Source of the DNA: a virus
DNA length: 34,590 nt
Virus record (IMG/VR): IMGVR_UViG_3300020459_000039
Span: 1 to 34,590 of that record
Direction: 5' to 3' (one strand)
Made by a program: the position numbers and the translations under genes
The notes under the pieces: model-generated
What the model was told of the DNA's origin: nothing
Databases searched by the model: none
The model's input: the letters and a program-made list of their open reading frames with translations, nothing else
In this document: in pieces, positions 24,366-31,323 of the stretch
Layout: each line of letters begins with the position of its first letter
How positions within the stretch are numbered: the stretch's first letter is position 1

Positions 24366-24805
24366 TGGTGGCATACTGGTTACTTTATGACGTTTTGAAG
24401 GAGGAAGGACTATTGGAACAATATGGATTTGATTCACTAGGAGATGATATTCCAGATCTATCGGGACTTGAATTCAAGTCCCCTTATGACTATCCATCGT
24501 ATTCAGAGATGATGGATATGAATATCACTATTGATGATCTAGAAACTTGTAAGTACAATGAAAAAGAAACTCTCGCTGAAGCGGAAAAATACATTGTTAA
24601 AACTTATAAGAAACACTATTCAAGTAAGGACAACTTCCAAACTCTAGATTTCATCGAAGCACTAGGTGATGCTCAAGCATTCTGTAGAGGAAATGCTATG
24701 AAGTACCTAAGTCGTTTTGACAAGAAGGGAACCCCTAAACTTGACATTTTAAAAGCAATACACTATTGTGTATTATTATATCACTTTCACAATAAGGAGA
24801 ACTAA
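24365..24805 (+). CDS. DUF3310-like protein
   Basis: A 146-residue protein between cobS and gp45. The C-terminal half (about 95-143) reads DFIEALGDAQAFCRGNAMKY, then LSRFDKKGTP and ILKAIHYCVLLYHF; the FCRGNA.KYL.R..KKG pattern is that of DUF3310, widespread in phages and sometimes labelled as nucleotide kinase without proof. The N-terminal half is acidic and unassigned. It overlaps both neighbours by 1 base. It was first considered as clamp loader gp62 by position, but the sequence does not fit and gp62 is found at 28458. Confidence 0.8.
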   Translation: MVAYWLLYDVLKEEGLLEQYGFDSLGDDIPDLSGLEFKSPYDYPSYSEMMDMNITIDDLETCKYNEKETLAEAEKYIVKTYKKHYSSKDNFQTLDFIEALGDAQAFCRGNAMKYLSRFDKKGTPKLDILKAIHYCVLLYHFHNKEN

Positions 24806-25473
24806 TGAAACTTTCTAAAGGAACACTTGATATTCTGAAGAACTTTTCCAATATTAATCAATCAATTTGTTTTAAAGAAGGTACAGAGTTATCTACCTTA
24901 TCAATACAAAAAAACATTTTATCACGTGCAGTAGTAAATGAAAAGTTTCCAAAAGACTTTGCCATCTATGATCTGAGTGAGTTCTTATCTGGTCTTACAT
25001 TATTTGAAGATCCAGATTTTATATTTGACGATGACAACTATGTCGTTATCAAAGACAAGAAGTGTCAATCAAGATATTTCTTCGCTGATCCATCTACCAT
25101 TATAAAACCACCAGAGAACAAGGTAGACATTCCAAGTAGGGATGTATGTTTCAGTGTTGCTTGGTCTGATTTATCAAACATAATCAAGGCAGCATCTATC
25201 TATCAAATTGCTGATCTAGCAGTTGTAGGTAACGGTAGTGAGATCAAACTTCTTGTTAGTGATAAGAAGAATAAAACATCAAACAGTTATGCTGTAACCG
25301 TTGGATCTACTGATGCTAAGTTCACTTTCAATTTCAAAGTAGAAAATCTAAAACTACTTCCTGCAGATTATGAAGTGACAATCAGCAAACAGAATGCATC
25401 CTTGTTCAGAGATCCAAAAAGAGATCTAGAATATCTTATTGCATTAGAACCAGACTCACGCTATAATGGGTAA
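24805..25473 (+). CDS. 45: DNA polymerase sliding clamp gp45
   Basis: This 222-residue protein (T4 gp45 228) forms the trimeric ring that keeps gp43 on DNA; in T4 it also activates late transcription with gp55 and gp33. It begins MKLSKGTLDILKNFSNINQS, the usual T4-family start, and carries LYDLSEFL-type AIYDLSEFLSGLTLFEDPDF and a final strand region FRDPKRDLEYLIALEPDS. AAGGAGA (24794-24800) is the ribosome-binding site. In T4, gene 45 lies directly before 44 and 62; here other genes are inserted. Confidence 0.95.
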   Translation: MKLSKGTLDILKNFSNINQSICFKEGTELSTLSIQKNILSRAVVNEKFPKDFAIYDLSEFLSGLTLFEDPDFIFDDDNYVVIKDKKCQSRYFFADPSTIIKPPENKVDIPSRDVCFSVAWSDLSNIIKAASIYQIADLAVVGNGSEIKLLVSDKKNKTSNSYAVTVGSTDAKFTFNFKVENLKLLPADYEVTISKQNASLFRDPKRDLEYLIALEPDSRYNG

Positions 25474-25487
25474 TATACCATTGTGCT

Positions 25488-25988
25488 ATGAATATCTTTG
25501 TTACTGACCCATCACCCTATAAGTCTGCACAGGTTTTACCTGACAAGCATATTGTCAAGATGCCACTAGAAACATGTCAAATGTTATCTATTGTTGCATC
25601 AGAGAAGTGGGGTCATGGTTTTGGCACATTACCTAAGATAGATGGCACTCCATACAAAACAGACAAGGGTGCATTTCGTAATCATCCTTGCACTATCTGG
25701 GCACAGAATAATTTCTATTGGTTAATAGAACATGGTCTTGCATTGTGTGCAGAATATACACACAGGTACAACAAGGTTCATAGTTGTCAGTATACTATTG
25801 AGTGTGCTGATATTATGTTTCCATCCTGCCCACCACCCACATCCTTTACACGTGCTATGCCCGATGAGTTTAAATATGACACAAGCATTGACACTTTTAC
25901 TGCTTACAAGAATTACATTAGCAGCAAACCTTGGGTTGCATCTAATTATCTTCGTGACCCATCCCGCAAACCGAATTGGTTATCCTAA
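25488..25988 (+). CDS. Conserved phage protein of the DKHxVKM family
   Basis: A 166-residue protein between gp45 and gp44. It has the layout of a widely spread phage family: MNIFVTDPSPYKSAQVLPDKHIVKM, LETCQMLS, a central AFRNHPCTIWAQNNFYWLIEHGLALCAEYTHRY with KVHSC, then RAMPDEFK and a final AYKNYISSKPW with an N-W end. Many conserved His, Asp and Trp residues suggest an enzyme or nucleic-acid binder. I remember distant links being made to pyrimidine-dimer glycosylases, but see no proof here. It starts 14 bases after gp45 and ends 3 bases before gp44. Confidence 0.75.
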   Translation: MNIFVTDPSPYKSAQVLPDKHIVKMPLETCQMLSIVASEKWGHGFGTLPKIDGTPYKTDKGAFRNHPCTIWAQNNFYWLIEHGLALCAEYTHRYNKVHSCQYTIECADIMFPSCPPPTSFTRAMPDEFKYDTSIDTFTAYKNYISSKPWVASNYLRDPSRKPNWLS

Positions 25989-25991
25989 ATT

Positions 25992-26933
25992 ATGAGTGAG
26001 TTTCTTTGGGTAGAAAAGTATCGCCCCAAACGCATTGAACATTGTATTCTTCCACCTGAGTTGAAGTCTACCTTTGAATCATTTGTGAAGGCAGGAGAGA
26101 TTCCTAATCTTCTTTTATGTGGAACTGCAGGAATTGGTAAGACTACAGTTGCAAAAGCATTATGCGAAGAATTGCAAGTTGATAGTATAGTTATCAATGG
26201 ATCTGATGAAGGTAGATTCTTAGACACTGTAAGAAATAGTGCAAAACAATTTGCATCAACTGTATCATTGACCTCATCATCTAAACATAAGGTCATCATT
26301 ATAGATGAAGCAGACAATACCACACATGATGTGCAGTTACTATTGCGTGCATCTATAGAAGAGTTTCAAAACAATTGTAGATTTATATTTACCTGTAATT
26401 TTAAAAACAAAATTATAGAACCACTTCACTCTCGTACAACAGTTATTGATTGCAACACTCGTGGAAAACAGAAACAACAAATTGCAGGACAATTTTTTGA
26501 GAGGTGTCGTGGAATACTTACTGCAGAGAATATACAATTTACTGATGCTGTGGTCGCTGAGGTCGTCCAGAAGTTCTTCCCAGACTTCAGACGTACCCTC
26601 AACGAACTGCAAAGGTATGCAGCGTCAGGGGTCATCGACACTGGCATTCTGGCACAGATAAGTCAGGTTCGATTAGAAAAACTTGTGGGTGCATTGAAGG
26701 CAAAAGACTTTGGTGCTGCTCGTAAGTGGATCGTTGCTAATTTAGATAATGATCCTAATGCTATACTAAGGACAGTGTATGATAATCTTTATGAATCTCT
26801 TACACCAACAAGTATACCTCAAGCGGTATTGATTATTGCTAAGTATCAATACCAATCAGCATTTGTTGCTGATCAAGAAATCAATCTCTTAGCAGCACTA
26901 ACCGAAATTATGGTGGAGTGTAACTTCAAATGA
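25992..26933 (+). CDS. 44: Clamp loader large subunit gp44
   Basis: This 313-residue AAA+ ATPase (T4 gp44 319) opens and loads the gp45 clamp together with gp62. The start FLWVEKYRPKRIEHCILP is the classic clamp-loader N-terminus. Walker A GTAGIGKT (44-51), Walker B VIIIDEAD (D105/E106), sensor FTCNF with N136 and SRT (147-149) in place of the SRC arginine-finger motif follow. The C-terminal collar domain covers about 220-313. Unlike T4, gene 62 does not follow directly; four other genes lie between. The stop overlaps the next start in ATGA. Confidence 0.96.
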   Translation: MSEFLWVEKYRPKRIEHCILPPELKSTFESFVKAGEIPNLLLCGTAGIGKTTVAKALCEELQVDSIVINGSDEGRFLDTVRNSAKQFASTVSLTSSSKHKVIIIDEADNTTHDVQLLLRASIEEFQNNCRFIFTCNFKNKIIEPLHSRTTVIDCNTRGKQKQQIAGQFFERCRGILTAENIQFTDAVVAEVVQKFFPDFRRTLNELQRYAASGVIDTGILAQISQVRLEKLVGALKAKDFGAARKWIVANLDNDPNAILRTVYDNLYESLTPTSIPQAVLIIAKYQYQSAFVADQEINLLAALTEIMVECNFK

Positions 26934-27238
26934 CTAACAAATTTATGAGTAAACGTGACAAGATCAGAGCACAAATGAAATCTAGATTTTATTATATGTT
27001 CTGGGGTGCAGCAACCGTTGCTGTTGTAAGTGGTCAACTATATGTTGGCACATCGTATCGTGCTATGGCAAGATCAATGAACAGATGGTTTGAAGAAACT
27101 ATTGACATTATGCAAGAACCAATAAGACCTAGAATTGGTACTCCTATGAGACCTGATAGTGGTGGATTCGGTGGTCCTGAAGGATACTACATGCCTGTTC
27201 CAAGTCCAGAAGATTATGGAATGACAATAGTACAATGA
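26930..27238 (+). CDS. Small single-pass membrane protein
   Basis: A 102-residue protein starting in the gp44 stop (ATGA); M6 (26945) is an alternative start. A basic N-terminus (KRDKIRAQMKSR) precedes one membrane helix (about 22-42, FYYMFWGAATVAVVSGQLYVG), so the N-terminus should face the cytoplasm. The C-terminal part is Pro/Gly-rich (RPRIGTPMRPDSGGFGGPEG). No family recognised. Its coupling between clamp loader genes is unexplained. The next gene overlaps by 4 bases. Confidence 0.7.
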   Translation: MTNKFMSKRDKIRAQMKSRFYYMFWGAATVAVVSGQLYVGTSYRAMARSMNRWFEETIDIMQEPIRPRIGTPMRPDSGGFGGPEGYYMPVPSPEDYGMTIVQ

Positions 27239-27420
27239 AAAAGTCTGAACTAATACATCATCGTCTTCAAGCAATGCTTAGAGAACATACGTTCCATGAT
27301 TTAGAATATCTGGGTGAACGTAAAAGTTATAAGTCAGGAGAGATGGAACATTGGTATAACATAGGTGGCAATGAAGTACCAGTTGATGCTATAATGGAAT
27401 TAGAATCAGCAGAACCATGA
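27235..27420 (+). CDS. 61-aa hypothetical protein
   Basis: Starts in ATGA over the previous stop and ends in ATGA over the Dam start, so it is part of a tightly coupled run. The product begins MKKSELIHHRLQAMLREHTF and has a helical N-terminus followed by YLGERKSYKSGEMEHWYNIGG and an acidic end. No family is recognised. Confidence 0.65.
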   Translation: MKKSELIHHRLQAMLREHTFHDLEYLGERKSYKSGEMEHWYNIGGNEVPVDAIMELESAEP

Positions 27421-28280
27421 AAACACCACTAAGATATCCTGGCGGAAAGTCAAGAGCAGTTCCTAAGTTGTGGCAATGGTTACCTGAGACTATCACAGAG
27501 TATCGTGAACCATTCTTAGGTGGTGGTAGTATGGCAATCGAGATGACAAAACGTTTTCCTGATTTACCTATCTGGGTCAATGACTTATACAAACCATTAT
27601 ATAATTTCTGGTTAGTATTGAGAGACGATGGTGACTACCTTTATGATCAACTCATACAATTAAAACAGAGACATCCAGATCCAGGTTCTGCTAAACAATT
27701 ATTTTTAGATGCTAAGGAGAAAGTAAATGAGGATGATATTGGATACAAAGATAAAGCGGTTGCTTTTTATATTATCAATAAGTGTTCTTTCTCTGGTCTC
27801 ACTGAAAGTTCGTCCTTCTCACCACAGGCAAGTGATTCCAACTTCTCCATACGTGGTATCAACAATCTCAAAGACTATTCTAAGTTGATAAAGAATTGGA
27901 AGATTACTAATCTAGATTATGCTGAACTAGTAGAGGATTGTTTAGGAAGAATAGGGATGCTAACTTGTTCAGATAATACATTCATATATGTCGATCCACC
28001 ATATCAAGTAAAAGATAATCTCTATGGTCATAAAGGTGCAATGCACAAAGGTTTTGACCACGGAAGATTTGCTGATATCATGGATGACACAATGGGCAAT
28101 GTTATGGTATCATATAATAACCACCCAGATATCGTTCAAAGATTTGAAGAGTGGCATCAGTATGACTTTGCTCATACTTATACAATGAGATCTACAGGTA
28201 CATACATGTCAGATCAAACAAAACGTCGTGAATTAATTTGTCTTAATTATGGAAAGTTTAGGAGTCAGGGTACTACGTAG
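27417..28280 (+). CDS. dam: DNA adenine N6-methyltransferase (D12 class, Dam-like)
   Basis: A 287-residue enzyme that transfers methyl from S-adenosylmethionine to adenine in DNA. D12-class motifs are in order: LRYPGGKSR (5-13), EPFLGGGSM (31-39, AdoMet binding), INKCSFSGLTESSSFS (120-135), and the catalytic YVDPPYQ (D193-P-P-Y196). The recognition sequence cannot be read from the protein; GATC is the usual one for this family. It may protect the phage genome from host nucleases or mark it for replication. It sits between the clamp loader genes 44 and 62, in a coupled run. Confidence 0.93.
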   Translation: MKTPLRYPGGKSRAVPKLWQWLPETITEYREPFLGGGSMAIEMTKRFPDLPIWVNDLYKPLYNFWLVLRDDGDYLYDQLIQLKQRHPDPGSAKQLFLDAKEKVNEDDIGYKDKAVAFYIINKCSFSGLTESSSFSPQASDSNFSIRGINNLKDYSKLIKNWKITNLDYAELVEDCLGRIGMLTCSDNTFIYVDPPYQVKDNLYGHKGAMHKGFDHGRFADIMDDTMGNVMVSYNNHPDIVQRFEEWHQYDFAHTYTMRSTGTYMSDQTKRRELICLNYGKFRSQGTT

Positions 28281-28458
28281 TGGGTACTGTCAACTCTACA
28301 ATACACGTAGAGGTCCTATGGGAACATTTGCTCCCAACGCTACTCAAGCAATTATCATGGGTGAAGAAGTCCATGTGCAAATGAAGAATGGAAGTACACA
28401 GATATATCGTATAAACAATAACAGAACAGGAGTTGTAGGACCTATCAGGACATTTTAA
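28249..28458 (+). CDS. Small hypothetical protein
   Basis: As drawn the protein has 69 residues and overlaps the end of dam by 32 bases. ATG 28318, 5 bases after AGAGG, would give a 46-residue form starting MGTFAPNATQAIIMGEEVHV and avoiding the overlap. The conserved-looking part is GTFAPNATQAIIMGEEVHVQ followed by KNGSTQIYRINNN. It looks like a short all-beta protein. Function unknown. The stop overlaps gp62 in TAATG. Confidence 0.6.
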   Translation: MESLGVRVLRSGYCQLYNTRRGPMGTFAPNATQAIIMGEEVHVQMKNGSTQIYRINNNRTGVVGPIRTF

Positions 28459-28838
28459 TGGAACTAAAGGACTGGTTGAACTCTATCAATTTTACCAAAG
28501 ATAACCTGATAGAAGATGATCCCGAAGCAATCAAATCTTATCCACCATATATTGTAAACAGATGTTTGTCTGGACATCTTGACACTATCCTGTTTGCAAA
28601 TGAGATGAATATGTATAGTAACCTTGACAAGGATTTACAGTACTCTTTCTTGCTATATACTTTACGGAAACGAAAGCGTTTCTCACCTTGGTTGAAGAAA
28701 GAACAGATTGAAAATCTGGATCTAGTTAAAAAACACTATGGATATAGTAACGAGAAAGCGAGGATCGCAGTAAATCTTCTCACCAAAACCCAAATTGAAC
28801 ACATTCGTAACAAACATGAGATGGGAGGAAAACAATGA
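28458..28838 (+). CDS. 62: Clamp loader small subunit gp62
   Basis: This 126-residue protein is the clamp loader A subunit, which binds the gp44 ring. The family pattern is clear: YPPYIVNRCLSGHLDTILFANEMN, LDKDLQYSFLLYTLRKRKRFS, WLKKE, and LVKKHYGYSNEKARIAVNLL. It is shorter than T4 gp62 (187), as in other marine T4-like phages. It is separated from gp44 by about 1.5 kb. The stop overlaps regA in ATGA. Confidence 0.9.
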   Translation: MELKDWLNSINFTKDNLIEDDPEAIKSYPPYIVNRCLSGHLDTILFANEMNMYSNLDKDLQYSFLLYTLRKRKRFSPWLKKEQIENLDLVKKHYGYSNEKARIAVNLLTKTQIEHIRNKHEMGGKQ

Positions 28839-29257
28839 CTGCGATCACAGAAGAAGTAAAATGGACTTCTGATAGTATGATAGAGGTAGGTTTGAAAGAA
28901 CCTGATGACTTTCTCAAGGTAAGAGAAACACTGACGAGAATTGGAGTAGCATCCAGAAAAGAAAAGAAGTTATATCAATCATGTCATATACTACACAAAC
29001 AAGGTAGATATTACATAGTTCACTTTAAAGAGTTGTTCGCACTGGATGGGAAGAAAGCGAACTTAAGTCTTAACGATGTACAACGTAGGAATCGTATAGT
29101 ACAGTTGCTAGGTGATTGGGGTTTAGTATCAATCCACAGTAAGGAAAGTATTGCTGACGTAGCACCTTTAAGTCAGATCAAAGTTCTTGCCTATAAAGAA
29201 AAGCACGAATGGACTTTAGAAAGTAAATACAACATAGGAAAGAAGAAGGAGGAATAA
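28835..29257 (+). CDS. regA: Translational repressor RegA
   Basis: This 140-residue protein binds ribosome-binding regions of early mRNAs and blocks their translation. It aligns closely with T4 RegA (122): MIEVGLKEPDDFLKVRETLTRIG (T4 MIEITLKKPEDFLKVKETLTRMG), LYQSCHILHKQGRYYIVHFKE, LLGDWGLVSI and KEKHEWTLESKYNIG. The first 14 residues are extra relative to T4; ATG 28877 would give a T4-length start, but ATG 28835 has the strong GGAGG and overlaps gp62. The last codons, KKKEE, form the 5' arm of the following terminator. Confidence 0.96.
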   Translation: MTAITEEVKWTSDSMIEVGLKEPDDFLKVRETLTRIGVASRKEKKLYQSCHILHKQGRYYIVHFKELFALDGKKANLSLNDVQRRNRIVQLLGDWGLVSIHSKESIADVAPLSQIKVLAYKEKHEWTLESKYNIGKKKEE

Positions 29258-29273
29258 CCGAACCTCCTTTTTT
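29246..29273 (+). terminator. Terminator overlapping the end of regA
   Basis: Stem AAGGAGG (29246-29252) with CCTCCTT (29263-29269), 10-base loop, and six T at 29268-29273. The 5' arm lies within the regA coding sequence. It separates the clamp/regA operon from hsp20. Confidence 0.8.
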
Positions 29274-29281
29274 ATGTCTGC

Positions 29282-29290
29282 TGTTATAAT
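29282..29290 (+). promoter_or_regulatory. Extended -10 promoter of hsp20
   Basis: TGTTATAAT matches the extended -10 motif TGnTATAAT, 9 bases after the regA terminator. No -35 box is seen, as is usual for this class. Predicted start near 29297 gives a leader of about 49 bases that opens with a small hairpin (29297-29313, TTCG loop). A second TATAAT (29328-29333) abuts the ribosome-binding site and is probably chance. Confidence 0.55.
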
Positions 29291-29345
29291 TAGTAGTGTC
29301 GCCTTCGGGGACAAAATTAACACTCGCTATAATAGGAGAACTACT

Positions 29346-29771
29346 ATGGAAATTCAAAGGTATACTGCTGCCGACTTACCAACACTGTTTGATAAGATAA
29401 CAAAGAACAGCATAGGAATGGATAGTTATTTTGATTCATTCTGGAATACAACCCAGACTAACTACCCACCTTACAACCTAATCCACTTAAGTAATGAAGA
29501 ATCAAGACTGGAAATCGCAATCGCTGGCTTCAAAAAAGATGACGTCAAAGTCTATACGGAGTATGGAAAGATATATGTCGAAGCAAGCAAAGAAAAATCA
29601 GAGGATGATGGAACGTATGTCCATCAAGGACTGGCACAACGTTCCTTCCAACGAGCATGGACGCTCTCCGACGATACGGAGGTTAGATCCGTCGAGTTTA
29701 ATGATGGACTCCTCAGTGTATTACTAGGAAAAGTAATTCCTGATCATCACAAAAGAGTAGATTACATCTAA
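29346..29771 (+). CDS. hsp20: Small heat shock protein Hsp20
   Basis: ATG 29346 follows AGGAGA (29334-29339), giving 141 residues; the in-frame ATG 29274 lies right at the terminator and is rejected. The alpha-crystallin domain (about 42-125) shows PPYNLIHLSNEESRLEIAIAGF, KDDVKVYTEYGKIYVEA, the QRSFQRAWTLSDDTEV loop and GLLSVLLGKVIP, a variant of the usual GxLxI end. Small heat shock proteins hold unfolded proteins as oligomers. Hsp20 between regA and gp43 is a typical cyanophage feature. It has its own likely promoter and ends before a hairpin fused with the next promoter. Confidence 0.93.
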   Translation: MEIQRYTAADLPTLFDKITKNSIGMDSYFDSFWNTTQTNYPPYNLIHLSNEESRLEIAIAGFKKDDVKVYTEYGKIYVEASKEKSEDDGTYVHQGLAQRSFQRAWTLSDDTEVRSVEFNDGLLSVLLGKVIPDHHKRVDYI

Positions 29772-29777
29772 CTACAT

Positions 29778-29809
29778 AGGAGGTATTGACAAATGTTGAT
29801 ACCTCCTTT
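29778..29809 (+). terminator. Terminator-like hairpin after hsp20
   Basis: Perfect 9-bp inverted repeat AGGAGGTAT (29778-29786) and ATACCTCCT (29799-29807) with a 12-base loop. The T-run is short (TTT, then ATAAT), so termination may be partial. The hairpin contains the -35 of the next promoter. It may be an operator as well. Confidence 0.6.
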
Positions 29810-29814
29810 ATAAT
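29786..29814 (+). promoter_or_regulatory. Consensus sigma-70 promoter of the Sm-like/gp43 operon
   Basis: TTGACA (29786-29791), exactly 17 bases, TATAAT (29809-29814). This is a perfect consensus promoter 23 bases before the first Sm-like gene. The -35 lies in the loop of the preceding hairpin and the -10 just after it. It shares TATTGACAA with the gp55 promoter. Confidence 0.9.
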
Positions 29815-29836
29815 ATAAACAAAAGTATTTTTTAAC

Positions 29837-30232
29837 ATGGCAAAAGGTAAGAAAGAACCTATAAACGTAACTCCCCCTCCTGCTGCTTCTGAGTCATTGA
29901 TAAAAGCAGAAAGAGTAAAGGTAGTAATTCTCAGCAATGGAGATAGTGTCATTGCTGATGTTCAAGAAGCAACTCATAAAGAAACTGGAGAAAGGCAAGC
30001 ATTCATATTAAATTTTCCTTATAAAGTTGAGTATGATCAACCTAAACTTGATGGTACAGGTATCGTAACTGACCCAGAAGTCAAAGTACATTACTCACCA
30101 TACTGCCCACTAACACCAGAAGTTCAGATACCAATTAATCACACAATGGTGTTGACTATCCTAGAACCAGTTCCAAGTCTTCGTGATACATACATCAAGA
30201 ATGTACAGAAGATGGGTGGCAGTGTAGAATGA
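29837..30232 (+). CDS. Sm-like (LSm) small phage protein, copy 2
   Basis: A 131-residue protein, first of the operon from the perfect promoter at 29786. After a basic, Pro-rich lead (MAKGKKEPINVTPPPAASE) comes VKVVILSNGDSVIADVQEA, FILNFPYKVEY, then VHYSPYCPLTPEVQIPINHTMVLTILEPV and a helical tail SLRDTYIKNVQKMG. It matches the Sm-like proteins at 16203, 30229 and 31084 in motif order: L.(S/N)G..(V/L)I, P-(Y/F) strand, SP(W/Y).P and a final strand followed by a Y-containing helix. Ring formation and RNA binding are inferred from the fold only. The leader is short. The stop overlaps the next start (ATGA). Confidence 0.72.
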   Translation: MAKGKKEPINVTPPPAASESLIKAERVKVVILSNGDSVIADVQEATHKETGERQAFILNFPYKVEYDQPKLDGTGIVTDPEVKVHYSPYCPLTPEVQIPINHTMVLTILEPVPSLRDTYIKNVQKMGGSVE

Positions 30233-30651
30233 GTGTAAAACTTTTACTATTAAAGTCTGGTGAAGAAGTAATAACAGAAGCAAAAGAGATCGTGAATCCT
30301 GAGACTAAGGAACCCATGGGATATCATTTGCATAAACCCTTCAGATTAGATATTGTATCTAATGATGGAGGGATTGTATTTAATAATGAAAAGGGATATC
30401 AAATATCGTGGTTTCCATGGGCACCTCTAAGTAAAGATAAAGATTTCTTTCTTCCTGCAGGACATGTTATTACAGCATATGATCCATTAGATAGTATTTC
30501 TGAACAATATGTACAAGCAATACGAGAAGAAAACTATGAGGAGAACTTTAAACGTCACGAAGATATGATCGCTGGAGTTACAGATAATGATTTAGATATG
30601 GAAGAAGTTTTCAGACAAGCAGAAAAGGCACTGGAAGATGAGGAGACTTAA
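30229..30651 (+). CDS. Sm-like (LSm) small phage protein, copy 3
   Basis: A 140-residue protein overlapping copy 2 by 4 bases. VKLLLLKSGEEVITEAKEI, YHLHKPFRLDIV, then ISWFPWAPLSKDKDFFLPAGHVITAYDPL and SISEQYVQAIREEN follow the same motif order as copy 2, including the length of the insert between strands and the C-terminal helix, so the two are probably a tandem duplication that has diverged far. The last 40 residues are acidic. Overlaps the next gene by 14 bases. Confidence 0.75.
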   Translation: MSVKLLLLKSGEEVITEAKEIVNPETKEPMGYHLHKPFRLDIVSNDGGIVFNNEKGYQISWFPWAPLSKDKDFFLPAGHVITAYDPLDSISEQYVQAIREENYEENFKRHEDMIAGVTDNDLDMEEVFRQAEKALEDEET

Positions 30652-31096
30652 CCTATATGATAATGATACTGTAATTCATACTTATATAACAGACCACAAA
30701 TTTCAAGGTAGTAAACAGATAGAAATTGAAGGACCTGTTACAATAACAAAATGTCTAGTAGACTATCCTGCACGTGTAAATGGAAAGTTTGGCATCATAA
30801 CATTTGATCAACCAATCAAAACTCCATTATATAATATGGATCTAGTTCCTCAACCATTTCCCATAGAAATAGGTAGGGGAACTTTTAAATTTAAACATCT
30901 TATGTTCAACGGTCCTAGTTACTTTAACATTACAGTTGACAAATACAAACCCAAGATGTATATTGGTAATCTAATTACTAAAAAATTCGTACCAGAATTA
31001 AAAACTATTGAACCTGTATACATGTACAGGAAAAAATATAATAATATTTGGAATGAAGAGGACTTATACAAATTAGAAAAATTATGCAAACAATGA
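30638..31096 (+). CDS. Hypothetical protein upstream of gp43
   Basis: A 152-residue protein overlapping copy 3 of the Sm-like genes by 14 bases and copy 4 by 13. It starts MRRLNLYDNDTVIHTYITDH and appears rich in beta strands with many Ile, Tyr and Lys; the end (YKLEKLCKQ) is helical. Pieces such as IEIEGPVTITKCLVDY and LVPQPFPIEIGRGTFKF show no known motif. Position in a coupled run between Sm-like genes and the polymerase suggests a role with them. Function unknown. Confidence 0.7.
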   Translation: MRRLNLYDNDTVIHTYITDHKFQGSKQIEIEGPVTITKCLVDYPARVNGKFGIITFDQPIKTPLYNMDLVPQPFPIEIGRGTFKFKHLMFNGPSYFNITVDKYKPKMYIGNLITKKFVPELKTIEPVYMYRKKYNNIWNEEDLYKLEKLCKQ

Positions 31097-31323
31097 TAGT
31101 AATCCTTAAGAGTGGGGTACACCTCATATCTAAGGTAGAACAATTAGACGAAGAACCAAGTTGTCATTTGCAAGATCCTTATCTTATTAAGGATGATGGT
31201 ACACTAGAACCATGGCCAAATTACACTGATGATGTGGACGTGTTGATTTATTCTGAGACACTTGCTACAATAGTAAATGCATCATCAGCGATGAAGGCAA
31301 AGTATAAGACGGTAACTAAATGA
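31084..31323 (+). CDS. Sm-like (LSm) small phage protein, copy 4
   Basis: A 79-residue protein, the shortest of the set. MQTMIVILKSGVHLISKVEQL and CHLQDPYLI match the first half of the Sm-like pattern (L.SG..LI, P-Y strand); PWPNYTDDVDVLIYSETLATIV and KAKYKTV correspond to the second half with a reduced loop. ATG 31084 overlaps the previous gene by 13 bases; M4 (31093) is an alternative start. The stop overlaps gp43 in ATGA, so it is coupled to polymerase translation. Confidence 0.65.
   Translation: MQTMIVILKSGVHLISKVEQLDEEPSCHLQDPYLIKDDGTLEPWPNYTDDVDVLIYSETLATIVNASSAMKAKYKTVTK

Noticed and set aside
24365-24805. Clamp loader gp62 by position
   Set aside because: The FCRGNAMKYLSR motif is of DUF3310 type, and a clear gp62 is at 28458.
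29274-29345. Longer N-terminus for Hsp20
   Set aside because: Starts right at the regA terminator end; contains the likely promoter, and ATG 29346 has AGGAGA.
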